Source: Oncomelania hupensis (taxonomy: Eukaryota; Mollusca; Gastropoda; Littorinimorpha; Pomatiopsidae). Taken from it: a DNA stretch of 64,000 nucleotides. The notes under the pieces were generated by a model, which saw only the letters and a program-made list of their open reading frames with translations, was not told where the DNA came from and did no database searches. Both the position numbers and the translations under genes were made by a program. Positions 55,401 to 63,890 of the stretch are shown here, piece after piece; positions within the stretch are counted from its first letter, which is position 1, and each line of letters begins with the position of its first letter. The DNA lies in assembly GCA_036898135.1 (NCBI GenBank), contig CM072512.1:21741968-21805967 (forward strand). The letters run 5' to 3'.

Positions 55401-56360
55401 TTACCCCTTCTGGAACCTGCATGAAACCATCCTGGTTGTCTATTAAAGTGCTTGGCACCAGATAGAGACCATCAACTGCTAGCCCAGCATTTTTGAACCT
55501 CGAGTCAATTCGGTTGACAGGTGTTCCAAGAAAAGAATGGCAGTGCTAATCTTGAAATATTCTTCTGGAGTGGCCGCAGGTTGGTTGTCACGGAGAGTCT
55601 GTCGGTATGCTTGACGAGGAACAATAACACCAGTTGTCAAAGCATTTGCTATTTTGCTGACTTCACCAAAGCAGGCAACGAACGCTGTGTCGACACCTCT
55701 TCTAATAGAAGACATGCAGTTATTGACCTCTTTGATTTCCCTGTAGGCATCGACATCTTTTGTCCTTTTCTGCAGCTTCACTGTCAAGGGTTTCCATTTC
55801 AACGATGTTTTTGGACGATTCAGCGATGGTCGTTTCAAGGGTGTTCGTTACAACGAATTGTCATAATTATCAACTTAGCATCTTAATTAATATTTCTAAA
55901 AAGTCGTTTTTGGTGGACTATGGCAGTATCAAGGTGAAGGTGCTGGAAGAGGCTTGCGGCCAGAACAAGAAAATATGGCTGCATTTACTAATTTAGGCTT
56001 AGGGGTTGGGTTACTTGGTCGTTTCAACGGAAAAACGCTTTGGACGTTTTAACGGAACCCATGAAATGGATTTCCATTGAATTGACTATAAATAACTCTT
56101 TGTACTTTGGACCAAAAGTGACTAAAAACTGCAATATTTTAAAAACATGTTAAAAAAATTGAAACTCTTTGCATTTAAAAAAATTCAATTTTTTTTAATT
56201 TTGGAGGGGGGGTTCCGGAATCCAGGTAACCCCCCACCCCCCACCCCTACCCCCACCTGGGTCCGGCCCTGGACATTTACTCCAAATAATTTGAACAATT
56301 TTCATAGACACTATGTGAGAGAGAAAAAGAGATATATCATATATTTCTACAACTGTGCAT

Positions 56361-56419
<59 letters not shown>

Positions 56420-59400
56420 GGGGGGGGGGGGAGAAGGTAGAGAGAAAGGAAGAGAAACTGACCTGACAATGTTGATCCATCACAGTAACAAAAACAGCAG
56501 TCATGCATGTCATTTGGCATGGGAAATTACACCGTTAATTTTCCAAAGTATGCCTGACGGCGTTCATTTCTATTGATAAATTCGTAAGCAAGTTTGCGCT
56601 AGGTATAGTTGATCTACTTTGTCTTTGAACACATGCATTACAAGACAATTATTTAGACGCTCCTGCGTCATCGTTGCCCGAAGGTATGTTTTTACCCGCT
56701 TTAGGGCTGAAAAACTGCGTTCAGCCGTTGCAGTTGTGGTTGGGATGGTGAAGTACAGTCTGAGAAGTTTATCCACTTCACTCAGCATCCGTCGCACAGT
56801 GTCAGAAGCTTTCAGTTCATCCGGCGTTGCTTGGAAGATGGTGATCCTACCTAGAGCTAGCCGCCTTCCTGGTGTCACCCAGTGCATGTGGGAGGAGCTC
56901 TAGCTGAGTTTTGAGTCTGTCCAAGTCGATGTCAGCGGAATATGTATCTTTTATTTCTTGAGGAATTTCTGGTCTCTTCCCTGCTGCTCCATCACTTAGA
57001 AGAACTTAAATTTTCCTTGGTAAGTAGAGAGCTATGTGATCAAACCGGCTCTTTAAATGTTCTTTGATGTTGTCAATGGCCTCACAGTATTGCTGTCTGT
57101 AGTAAGCAGATGGACAAGAGTAGCTGTGACCCTGTGAGCCATCGTCCAGTCTTCGTGGAGGCTGCTTCTGTCAAGGAACGCAGGGCTCATCACACAAATT
57201 TGCAGCTTTCGTTGTGATGTCAGCAAAAAATGTCTCATAACAATCTTCATGCCGCATGCTTTCCAGTGTTCTCAGACAAATGTCAGCAGCGTTTACTGCG
57301 TCATCACAAGTCGTTTGTTTTCTTTGAAGAACTGTCGCCAGCTCTTCAGTCACAGCAAGGATCTCATCTTTGAATCTTTTTGCAACTCCTGACACATGAC
57401 CCTGAAAATTACTCAACCCGTCGTAGGCCTGTTCCCTACAGTTTTGCACTGGCAATTCAAGTCTGATCAAGCAGTCCTTAGTGCTGTGAAAATGGTCTCA
57501 GCACAGGTATTGTTAACTTGCATCAGTCCAGAGAAAGGGGGAAAATATTGGTTTGAACCCCCAAATAATGTTTTTTGAGGGGCTGAATATTGGGGGGGGC
57601 AAATGTATAGGTTTGCCCCCCCCCCCCCTAGAAAAATATTGTGCCCCCCTTGCACCCCCGCTTCCGCCGCCTGTGACCAAATACACCTCAGATTCTGCAA
57701 TGGGAGCATAGAAACGCCACGTTCCATATTGATTACTAAGATACCACGAAAAGTGAAAATGTACAGTTAATTGTTACTGATGCTAGAGAGCTGCTGGAGA
57801 AACAATATTCTAATCATTTAAAAATTTATACTGACGGCTCAGCTTTAGAAACATCACATGCTGGCGCTGGAATTGCAATTCCTGACTTAAAATTTCAAAA
57901 GTCATATTATATTGGTAAGAATGTCTCAATATTTACAGCAGAATTGTATGCAATCCTTATGGCTTTAAATATATTTGTAATTCTTCATTGGCTTTATTTA
58001 ATATTCTTTTATGTGTAGATTCAAAATCAGTTTTATATTCTTTGAAATATTGGTCATGTAAAAGGAGGACAGATATTTTATTTGAAATTAAGTCTTTAAT
58101 ACATTATATTATATCTAAAGGTATTGGAGTATCCTTTTGTTGGATTCCTTCTCATACCTGCATTTATTGGAATAATATAGTTGATAAATTGGCTAAACGA
58201 GGAGCAATGAAATTAGGTGATACTATTACATATAATAATATAAAGCCTTCAATATTTGAATTAATATCTTTATTAGAAAAGAATATATATTCTAATTTCC
58301 CTAGCAATGGAAAGAATGAAAACTTTTCTTGTCCAAGACATTTGTGTAGAATAATTAATAAACTAAGAGTAAATTCCTGGAACACCAAGTTTTTAAAAGA
58401 TGTAGTTTGTACTTGTTTACAACCAATATGTGTTAAACATCTGTTATATGAATGTCCTATTTTGGTTATGTTATATAAAGAAAAAAATATCTATGTAAAT
58501 AGTCAAGAATCAATTGACATGTTGCATAGTCCAGCAATGATATATATTGCCCGAATAATTTACAAGTCTGCAGTTGGCAAACTTCTGTAGTAATGTTAGA
58601 TATTTTGTATGATTATTGTTCAACTTTAAATTGTTATATTATATGTTTGTGTACATGCGTGAGAATGGCTGTATGGTCTAAAATCACATAAGTGAAAAGA
58701 CGTTAAAATAAATTATTGAATTGAATTGAATTGCGTGTCTTGGCCATGATGTAGTCTTTTTGGTTATGATGCTTCCCGTCGGGACTGTGCCATGTCCATC
58801 GTCTGAATTTTTGGTGGAGACCAAGCGTGTTTGCCAGTATCAGATTGTTGTATCTGGCAACCTCCAAGAGTATCAGACCTGAGCCTCTGTCATTTGTCTC
58901 GTTGTTGCAATGGGGTCCACATGTGTCCCCCCAGTTGTGGTGCGCATCTTGGCCAACCTTGGCATTCCAGTCACCTTGCACATGTCCTTCTTCGGCACTT
59001 GGTCAAGGACAGCCTGTAAATGTTCATAGAAATCCTCCACTTCGCTGTCGTCATAGTATGATGTTGGGGCATAGGCCTGGATGATGGTGATTTTGAAAGG
59101 TGCTGCTCTCAGACGGATGGTAACGAGTCTACCGGAGATTGGGCGGCAATCCATGACAGTGGCTAGAATGTCTCTTTGGACCAAGAATCCAACGCCGTGT
59201 TCGTACCTGTCTTCTCTCCCGCTGAAATAAAGCTAGTGACCTTTGTCGGTCATTGTTTCACCTGGGCCTTTACAGCGCAGTTCACTGATGCCTAACATGT
59301 TCCATCAGTAGTGGTCCAACTCGTGGGCCAGTTCTTCTAAATTTCTCCCCGCAGTTAGGGTCCTGGCATTCCAGGTTCCTATGGCGATGCCTGACGTGCG

Positions 59401-59700
59401 GATCTTGCTAAGTTGTCCTAACTTGTTGATAGACGATGGTTTTACAAAGGCTTCTCAAAATCAGAATCAACATCAAACATTATGGCGGCCGTTTGGCTCT
59501 CTCCCGATAGAACAACTCGCTTCGAAAATGAAAAGACTTGTGAACAGTTCAGCCAAAATAGATAAATGCTGAAAACAAAAATGAGACTGGAATCTGTAAA
59601 TGTGCAAAATTTGAAGTAAATTAATGCAGCATTTTTGGACGATATGTAAATGATCACACAAACACACACATACACACACACGCACACACAATTACGCCAT

Positions 59701-59758
<58 letters not shown>

Positions 59759-61997
59759 TGAGAAGATCAATCATAATTACATCAGATTTAAATATTTTTC
59801 AGCGAATAACAATATTAAAAGAGGATTGTAAGACTTGCTCATTCAGCGCCTCCACTTGTTCGGCAACGTAGTCGAGATGGTCCATGACTTCCTGGCTGAG
59901 GTATTTGATGTTGTTGTAGGACAGCATAATGCAAATCAGGCCGTTCATGTGTGTGATGTTGATGTCGAAGTTGAGCAGGTCGTTGTGCCGCAGATCTAGC
60001 ATCTGCAGGTTACTCAGGCTTTGGAAAACCTGACGCGGCAATAAGTTAATGTAGTTCCTAGATATATCTAGCACTTTTAGTTGCTTTAACGGCCCAAACA
60101 GTTGGCCGTTCTGGTCGCTTGCGATCACGTCCCGTAAATAGTTACGATTTACGTACAAATTCTGTGTAGCGGGGAAGCCGGAGAAAAAGTCCAGCTGGAT
60201 GTCGAATGCCAAGTTGTTGCTGAGGTTCAGGAAGGTCACGTTTTCCAGCCCTATGACGGGTCCGGTCCAGGTGGTGAGCAGATTGCTTTGCAGATCCAGA
60301 CACGTAAGTTGGTTTGGGTTAAAACGGAGTTTTTCTAGTCTGATGAACAGTTGGTTGAACCTCGATTTGAAGGACGAGAGATTAGGCGGCAGTGTGTATA
60401 TTGCAGAATCGATGTAATCGTCGACTGGATCATGCTGGCTCATTTCCTGGTGAATGGCTGGCCGTGCGTACATGGGGTGATGGCTGAGAGATTCATAAAT
60501 CGACTTGCCGCATAAGGAGCTGTGTGGACTAGCTTGACATCGACCAGGATCTGAACTGGGGAAGTAACGGGGTGGGTACGCAGCCTCTGTGTGGCCGTCC
60601 ACCTCTAGAAACTGCAGACCCTCCATATAATGTAAGTCCTTAAGATACAGGCCAAACCCCAGCTTGTTTCCATACAGCACGGCTTTCGTCAGCGTTTTCG
60701 GCATATTCCTCAAGGCGCCTTCGCAAAACAGTTCAATACGGTTGTTTCTGGCGTAGATGGTCGTTATGCTAGTGTTTCGATAGTTCCGCGTGTCCAATTC
60801 CGTGACCATCATGCACATGGACAGGCTATCCACTATAGCATCTATGTAGAGGATTTTTAACACCGAATGCTGCAAGCCAAGCAGTGCGGTGTTCACCGTG
60901 GCAAATCCCAATCTATTGTTGTAAGACAATACCAGTACTTCCAAGCTATATCTCAACGGCGAGAAGGCATCAAAAGTTATGGTTGTAAGATTGCACATAG
61001 ACAGATCTAAAGACCTGATAATTCCTGCTACAGTTTGGAAAGTGTCATTTTTCAGCTCTTGTATTTGACATTGTCCGCCGCCGGATCTACCACTGATTGT
61101 CAAATTTAGCGGCTTGGTCAGATTTTTAAATCCTGGGCCCAACGCTCTGTTGGGGAGACCATCCATCGCCAGGTAGCGTAGTCTGGTCAGTTTGGATAGG
61201 GCTTGGTCTGGATAGTTCTGGGTTATGTCGGAGACGTTGCAGTTGGTCTGGATCTCCAAACGCGTCAGTGTACTGTTCACGTTCTGGAAAGCGTCCACAG
61301 GGAACCCTGTATCATTGTATGGAATCCGGTTGGAACTGAGGTTGAGAACCCGCAGGCCCTCCCTAAACATGTCTTTGTGGATGTTTGAGAAATTGTTAAA
61401 AGACAGGTCGAGAAAGGTGAGGTTTCCCAGGACAAACGTAGACCACGGTGATTGGTTAACGTATCGCATGTGATTGTCACTCAAGTCCAGCCACGTCAGG
61501 GTGTCGCTGACGTCCTCGAAGACACATGAGTTGACGTCCTCCAACTGGTTGCCAGACAGGTCCAGACGACGCAGAGACTTCATACCAAAGAAAGGTCCCG
61601 ACCTATACACGCAAGTGTCCTTCAGCCTCAAGGAGTTGTTGCTCAGGTCGAGCAGCTCCAGATTTCCCAGACCACAAAAGGCTTCTTCGTCGATCCAGTG
61701 AATCTTGTTCACCGATATGTCTAGGTGCTGAAGGCTATTGAAAGGACGGAACGCCCCTTGTTCGAGCTTAGTGATGGAGTTGTTGCGGAGGGTGATAAAT
61801 GTAGCAGTGGCGGGCAGGTCCTTGCTAGGGACTGATGTGAGGTTTTTGCTGGTGCAGTCGACCAAAAGGCCGGAGTGAGAGCAGAGGCAGGGTCCGCACT
61901 TGACAGCCGGCAAATCTACATCGATCATCGGTTTGGCATTAGTAACACCTCCATGGAAGGAGCAGAGTAAGAGAGTCAGAAGGACCAAGCTGTTCAT
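43055..61997 (-). CDS. Toll-like receptor gene B (four coding exons)
   Basis: Exons on the minus strand are 61997-59839, 50147-49985, 44038-43853 and 43489-43055: 2943 nt, 980 residues plus stop. Domain order, exon lengths (163 and 186 nt for exons 2 and 3) and intron phases (2, 0, 0) equal those of TLR-A. By eye the TIR domains differ at about 18 of 144 aligned residues. Residues: signal peptide about 1-22, LRRNT, LRRs with a non-LRR insert as in TLR-A, LRRCT from 721, transmembrane helix about 788-810, TIR from 837. The oddities are a GC donor on intron 1, a 9.7-kb intron 1 full of nested transposons, and a stop (TAG 43057-43055) that removes the last seven TLR-A residues. The coding exons are intact, so it is probably expressed if the GC donor works. 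Confidence 0.92.
43853..44038 (-). CDS. TLR-B exon 3: last LRRCT cysteine and transmembrane helix
   Basis: 186 nt from GTACAG|GTAATC to CAGCAG|GTGAGC. It encodes 'SSCVDKLG', the span 'ILIGAAVCCFCLILAIVSAV' and the basic 'YRFRWKLRYLYYASRLAYNR' stretch, identical there to TLR-A. Confidence 0.92.
44039..45001. other. TLR-B intron 2, transposon-poor part
   Basis: Nothing coding. A 60-base head of retroposon family X lies at about 44740-44802. Short CATAAACATACACACAT direct repeats occur at 44861 and 44886. Confidence 0.5.
46745..48301 (+). mobile_element. Chimeric insert: inverted LTR joined to RNase H retrotransposon 3' end
   Basis: The whole segment is bracketed by perfect 11-bp repeats TCCTCCTGCTT (46734-46744 and 48302-48312), so it looks like one insertion into the RTE element. 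46747-47386 is a complete LTR in minus orientation (TGTTAC...GTAACA, 640 bp). From about 47398 it is the 3' end of a non-LTR element ending GACGTTAAATTAAAATATTG. The LTR has no 5-bp duplication of its own that I can see (CTTAA versus TAACC). Confidence 0.75.
47308..48174 (+). CDS. RNase H domain of a non-LTR retrotransposon (intact frame)
   Basis: A 288-codon frame. Its first ~30 codons come from the inverted LTR, so this ATG is not the element's own start. From about residue 35 it is an RNase H fold with all acidic residues in place: 'FTDGSVLDSS' (D), 'FTCELYAIMM' (E), 'ICVDSKSVLYAL' (D) and 'CWVPSHLEIYGNEISDKLAKKGA' (H and D). The C-terminal part holds 'CLCAGTISLHHILFDCPVL', a Cys/His tail usual after RNase H in I-group elements. 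It is a 5'-truncated polyprotein end, so functional expression is unlikely despite the open frame. Confidence 0.8.
   Translation: MNTLQIETIRSIVHASDILSYAFQRNITPHSNHLKAFTDGSVLDSSNCGAGFFIPDLNIQKSYYLGQGLSIFTCELYAIMMVLEYILSIPSKIFNILICVDSKSVLYALKNWKCRKRTDIMFEVRYLIHSIRIRGIEITFCWVPSHLEIYGNEISDKLAKKGAMKSEHTVFNSNVKLAQFEYYSLLEQHFTNITPKVNIVSCSRTIARLVYKLRLNSWCTKYLKNVTCLCAGTISLHHILFDCPVLTALYKENGIILCAQDDIRVILHSSMLQDIARIIVGTDLFKLL
49985..50147 (-). CDS. TLR-B exon 2: LRR C-terminal cap
   Basis: 163 nt between TTACAG and CAG|GTAAAC. It encodes 'VDLTFNPLACTCEHLDFLTW' and 'SYTCFMADGN'. The acceptor context (ATTGTGTTACAG) is the same as in TLR-A. Confidence 0.92.
50258..51225. repeat. Complex foldback (MITE-like) in TLR-B intron 1
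   Basis: TATGACGGCCTACTAGCG at 50262 is mirrored by CGCTAGTAGGCCGTCATA at about 51206-51223. Internal inverted pairs include the AGCAATCCGTCTGGAAAT region (50543) with TTTCAGACGGATTGCTAG (50855), and repeated GATAATTACAAATAT / ATATTTGTAATTATC units. A GAAAG on both outer edges may be a 5-bp duplication. There is no coding content. The structure suggests several overlapping copies of one inverted-repeat element. Confidence 0.65.
51226..51582. other. Stretch with no recognised feature
   Basis: Between the foldback and the RTE 3' end, in TLR-B intron 1. Nothing supported. Confidence 0.4.
54578..56271 (-). mobile_element. hAT-like DNA transposon B (nested in A)
   Basis: Imperfect 16-bp terminal inverted repeats (left GAGGGCCGGACCTTGG, 54578-54593; right, read inverted, CAGGGCCGGACCCAGG, 56271-56256), with 5-bp duplications GACAT (54573-54577 and 56272-56276). 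It lies 69 bp inside the left end of element A. At about 1.7 kb it is shorter than autonomous hAT elements and holds only the C-terminal half of a transposase. Confidence 0.75.
55048..55838 (-). pseudogene. hAT-B transposase remnant
   Basis: Frames 55838-55479 ('YREIKEVNNCMSSIRRGVDT', 'PRQAYRQTLRDNQPAATPEE') and 55458-55048 ('LPVTTAECERSNSQLRNLKN', 'LHSTMGQQRLNGLALLKVHR'). The second is the hAT dimerisation domain, close to the '52 kDa repressor of the inhibitor of protein kinase'-like family of domesticated and mobile hAT proteins. The two frames are separated by a frame change, and the N-terminal DNA-binding domain is absent. Confidence 0.8.
56360..56432 (+). repeat. (GA)n tract with poly-G
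   Basis: A GA array of about 50 bases followed by a run of 14 G, inside hAT-A. Confidence 0.85.
56570..57470 (-). pseudogene. hAT-A transposase remnant (ZMYM1-like)
   Basis: Two frames: 57470-57171 with 'CREQAYDGLSNFQGHVSGVA' (part of the RNase H-like core) and 56887-56570 with the dimerisation signature 'TATAERSFSALKRVKTYLR'. About 280 nt between them is frame-disrupted. Proteins of this type cut and paste hAT elements. This one lacks the first catalytic region and is broken. Confidence 0.75.
59431..59838. repeat. TLR-B intron 1 start: (CA)n and (GA)n
   Basis: Unassigned sequence, then a CA-rich run (about 59658-59688) and a GA array (about 59705-59754) within 80 bp of the exon 1 donor. 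Confidence 0.75.
59839..61997 (-). CDS. TLR-B exon 1: signal peptide, LRRNT, LRR ectodomain
   Basis: It starts at ATG 61997-61995 with leader 'SLVLLTLLLCSFHGG', then LRRNT 'CGPCLCSHSG' and LRRs collinear with TLR-A. The exon ends '...CTGAATGA', followed by GCAAGT (59838-59833); TLR-A has GTAAGT at the same place. Phase 2 joins correctly to exon 2 (GA+A). Without splicing the frame runs on for 13 codons to TGA at 59801-59799, giving a soluble ectodomain. Confidence 0.92.
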
Positions 61998-62003
61998 CCT
62001 TTT

Positions 62004-62010
62004 CCTGCAA
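62004..62010 (-). promoter_or_regulatory. Candidate 3' splice site just upstream of the TLR-B start
   Basis: TTGCAG on the minus strand, 7 nt before the ATG, equivalent to CTGCAG 9 nt before the TLR-A ATG. It suggests an unlocated non-coding first exon. Confidence 0.4.
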
Positions 62011-62117
62011 TCAGTTTAACATACACACAAATGTAGAAACCAGAGGAAATCTACTTCTGTGTATAGTCGGCTTGTTAAAGCAATCGCGTGCTTAAACTGC
62101 CAACAAGTATAAGATAC

Positions 62118-62196
<79 letters not shown>

Positions 62197-62379
62197 TAAT
62201 GTGAAAATCTGAAATTCAACAATCTCTGTAAAGTGCCCTTAACAATGTTGTGGTCTGGTGCAATTTTAACCATATGTCAACGAATCCAGCTAAATCAAAA
62301 CTATATTAATAACTAACTAGATAAAAGCATCAGCGGGGTCCGTTTTCTCTTGCTAGAGTCGTGAATGGAAAAATATCAA
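62011..62379. repeat. TLR-B upstream region with (CT)n
   Basis: A CT array interrupted once by CACT (about 62119-62193), about 120 bp upstream of the start codon. No promoter element can be assigned. Confidence 0.65.
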
Positions 62380-63325
62380 ACAGGTTGAAAGTCATAAACG
62401 TTTAGGCACAATCGTAGGCAACAAACTCAGTTGGCATTCACATATTGGAGGTCTGCAGAAAAGCACAAAATGTGGAAATCCTTAAATCGTTGAGAAAAAA
62501 TTAAGGTATCAACCTCGTTTATATTCTGGAAACTAATTGACGTGCAAATCGGACCCATTTTGACATATTCGGCGGAGGTATGTGGGTTGGAGGAAAGTGG
62601 TTCTCAGATACAAAAAGTGCATACTCTTGCTATGAAATTATTTTTTTTTATATCCCCCTGCATGCCTCCCAAAAAACAGGTTGTTTGATGAAACAGGCCG
62701 GCATCCCTTCTACATAAGAAAATATATAAAGTGAGTTAAATAATATTGGATGATGGTTCTTAAACTGCCAAAATCAAGAGTGAGCCGACAGACGTATGAA
62801 ATGATGCTTGCTCAACACGAAATGAGTAATTTGAACTGGGTTTCTAAAAACAAACGAATTTTATGTGAAAATGGATTTAGTATTGTCTGGATTTCTAAAA
62901 ATGTTGGCCATGAAGAATGTTTTATTCGTGTGTGTGTGTGCGTGTGTGAATATATACATATATTGATTTATATTGTGTACCTGCCTCTTTAGATTTAGAA
63001 GTGTATGATGTAACTAAGAAATTGAGAGACTGATAACTTTGTCCTGTTTGAACAAATGTTAGTAGAGGTGTGTGGTAGAAAAATAAATTGGGTGTTTGTT
63101 TTGTTCAACCATATTGAAAATAATGTAATAACGCTTTAATTATACTGTAATATCATTTTTTAGTAAAAGGTTGCATGCATAGATTGTACATTCATATTTA
63201 TATTTTTAACATTAACATTAGCTAATCATTATAAATGTTAAAATGTTTTTGAAATGTTTAATAACTTGTTTTAAAATCTGTCTAAGGGCTGTGTTGCTGA
63301 AGACGTTAAAGAATACAAATTGTCA
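62380..63325 (+). pseudogene. Degenerate non-LTR reverse transcriptase C-terminal fragment
   Basis: Translation in changing frames gives 'SHKRLGTIVGNKLSWHSHIG' (62389), 'FWKLIDVQIGPILTYSAEVCGLEE' (62520) and 'LKLPKSRVSRQTYEMMLAQHE' (62760), the order of the post-RT region in molluscan non-LTR elements. It ends near CTGAAGACGTTAAAGAATA (63296-63314), which resembles the 3' end of the RNase-H element. RT catalytic motifs are absent. Confidence 0.6.
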
Positions 63326-63331
63326 AAAAAT

Positions 63332-63385
<54 letters not shown>

Positions 63386-63423
63386 TCTGGGTGTGTGAAT
63401 GGGTGGGAGAAATTTAATTGTGC

Positions 63424-63468
<45 letters not shown>

Positions 63469-63890
63469 TGTTCGATTATATAAAAACAGATATTATTATC
63501 GAGAGACAACATTCGTTTTTATTTTCCAGGTTTGTTTGCATTAAGTTAGTGACGTTAAAAATGGCATGCGAAACAGTGAGAGATAAAAAAAAAATGGCTA
63601 GACCCCCTTTTCCTACCAATGAGGGTGTTGTAGTTTTAATCGCCACTGTTTTTAGTTTGGCATGTCTCCTCGCTGAGCAGTATTAGGTGTTTCAATATTT
63701 TAATCTTTTAGCTATTGCTCTGCTACGTCTGCTGCTTGGTGGGAATGGTGGCATACGTGTGGCGATTATTATGACTTTTTATCCCGTTTGTATGTGTGTT
63801 TTGAAATGTTTTGACTGCTTGTGATTAATGTTTTTAAACCTGACCTTGTTTTTACATCGTGGTCCTGTATTTGATCATGCTTTTTTTATT
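63326..63890. repeat. (CT)n, (GT)n(GA)n microsatellites and unassigned sequence
   Basis: CT array (63332-63386), GT array (63421-63446) and GA array (63447-63468). The small frame at 63399-63686 starts inside the repeats and shows no domain. The rest is unassigned. Confidence 0.6.

Larger units (their letters stand above)
54509..57675 (-). mobile_element. hAT-like DNA transposon A (outer)
   Basis: Perfect 16-bp terminal inverted repeats CACAGGCGGCGGAAGC (54509-54524 and 57660-57675), flanked by 5-bp duplications ACCAA (54504-54508 and 57676-57680). Subterminal G/C runs follow each end. It carries remnants of a ZMYM1/hAT-type transposase on the minus strand: 'QNCREQAYDGLSNFQGHVSG' (57440), and the C-terminal dimerisation region at 56887-56570 ('IPTTTATAERSFSALKRVKTYLRATMTQERL' in part). 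The N-terminal zinc-finger part is missing, so it is defective. Hosts element B. Confidence 0.85.
53434..58733 (+). pseudogene. RNase-H-bearing non-LTR retrotransposon (I-group-like), split by hAT elements
   Basis: 53460-54508 encodes RT: 'FFDVHKAYDSVWHARLLYKL' (motif A), 'GIPQGCIVAPILF' (motif B) and 'VQYADDVAIWVN' (motif C, YADD at 53735-53746), then the thumb region 'VKFVGVHLTPKLNW'. A frameshift lies near 53690 and a TAA at 54271-54273. After the hAT insertion, 57676-58590 encodes RNase H ('IYTDGSALET', 'FTAELYAIL', 'CVDSKSVLYSL', 'WIPSHTCIYWNNIVDKLAKRGA') with a frameshift near 57975. The 3' end is AAGACGTTAAAATAAATTA followed by TTGAA repeats. It is 5'-truncated and inactive. The reading frame is continuous across the hAT site when one copy of the duplication is discounted. 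Confidence 0.85.
51583..59430 (-). pseudogene. RTE-type retrotransposon in TLR-B intron 1 (host of the nest)
   Basis: 3' part 51583-53433: C-terminal 'KRKLRWYGHVTRASGLAKTIL' (51830), RT motif A 'FKKAFDRVSHAA' (52640), motif B 'GVRQGCLLSPTLFNIFLERIM' (52480) and the linker (53200). 5' part 58734-59430: endonuclease 'TSYYDDSEVEDFYEHLQAVLDQVP' (59050) and 'GDWNAKVGQDAHHNWGDTCG' (58960). The two parts are continuous in other copies; about 5.3 kb is inserted between them, with about 4 bp of target missing. Several frameshifts. The 5' end is truncated near 59430. Confidence 0.85.

Noticed and set aside
54511..57673. 8-bp target duplication for hAT-A, with termini at CAGG/CCTG
   Set aside because: The 8-bp flanks (TACCAACA and TGACCAAA) do not match; moving the ends out by 2 bp gives a perfect 16-bp inverted repeat and a perfect 5-bp duplication.
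53430..58740. A target-site duplication for the RNase-H element in the RTE host
   Set aside because: Comparison with other RTE copies shows about 4 bp of target missing rather than duplicated.
63399..63686. Small membrane-like protein near the right edge
   Set aside because: It starts in GT/GA microsatellite sequence; the hydrophobic tail alone is not evidence of a gene.
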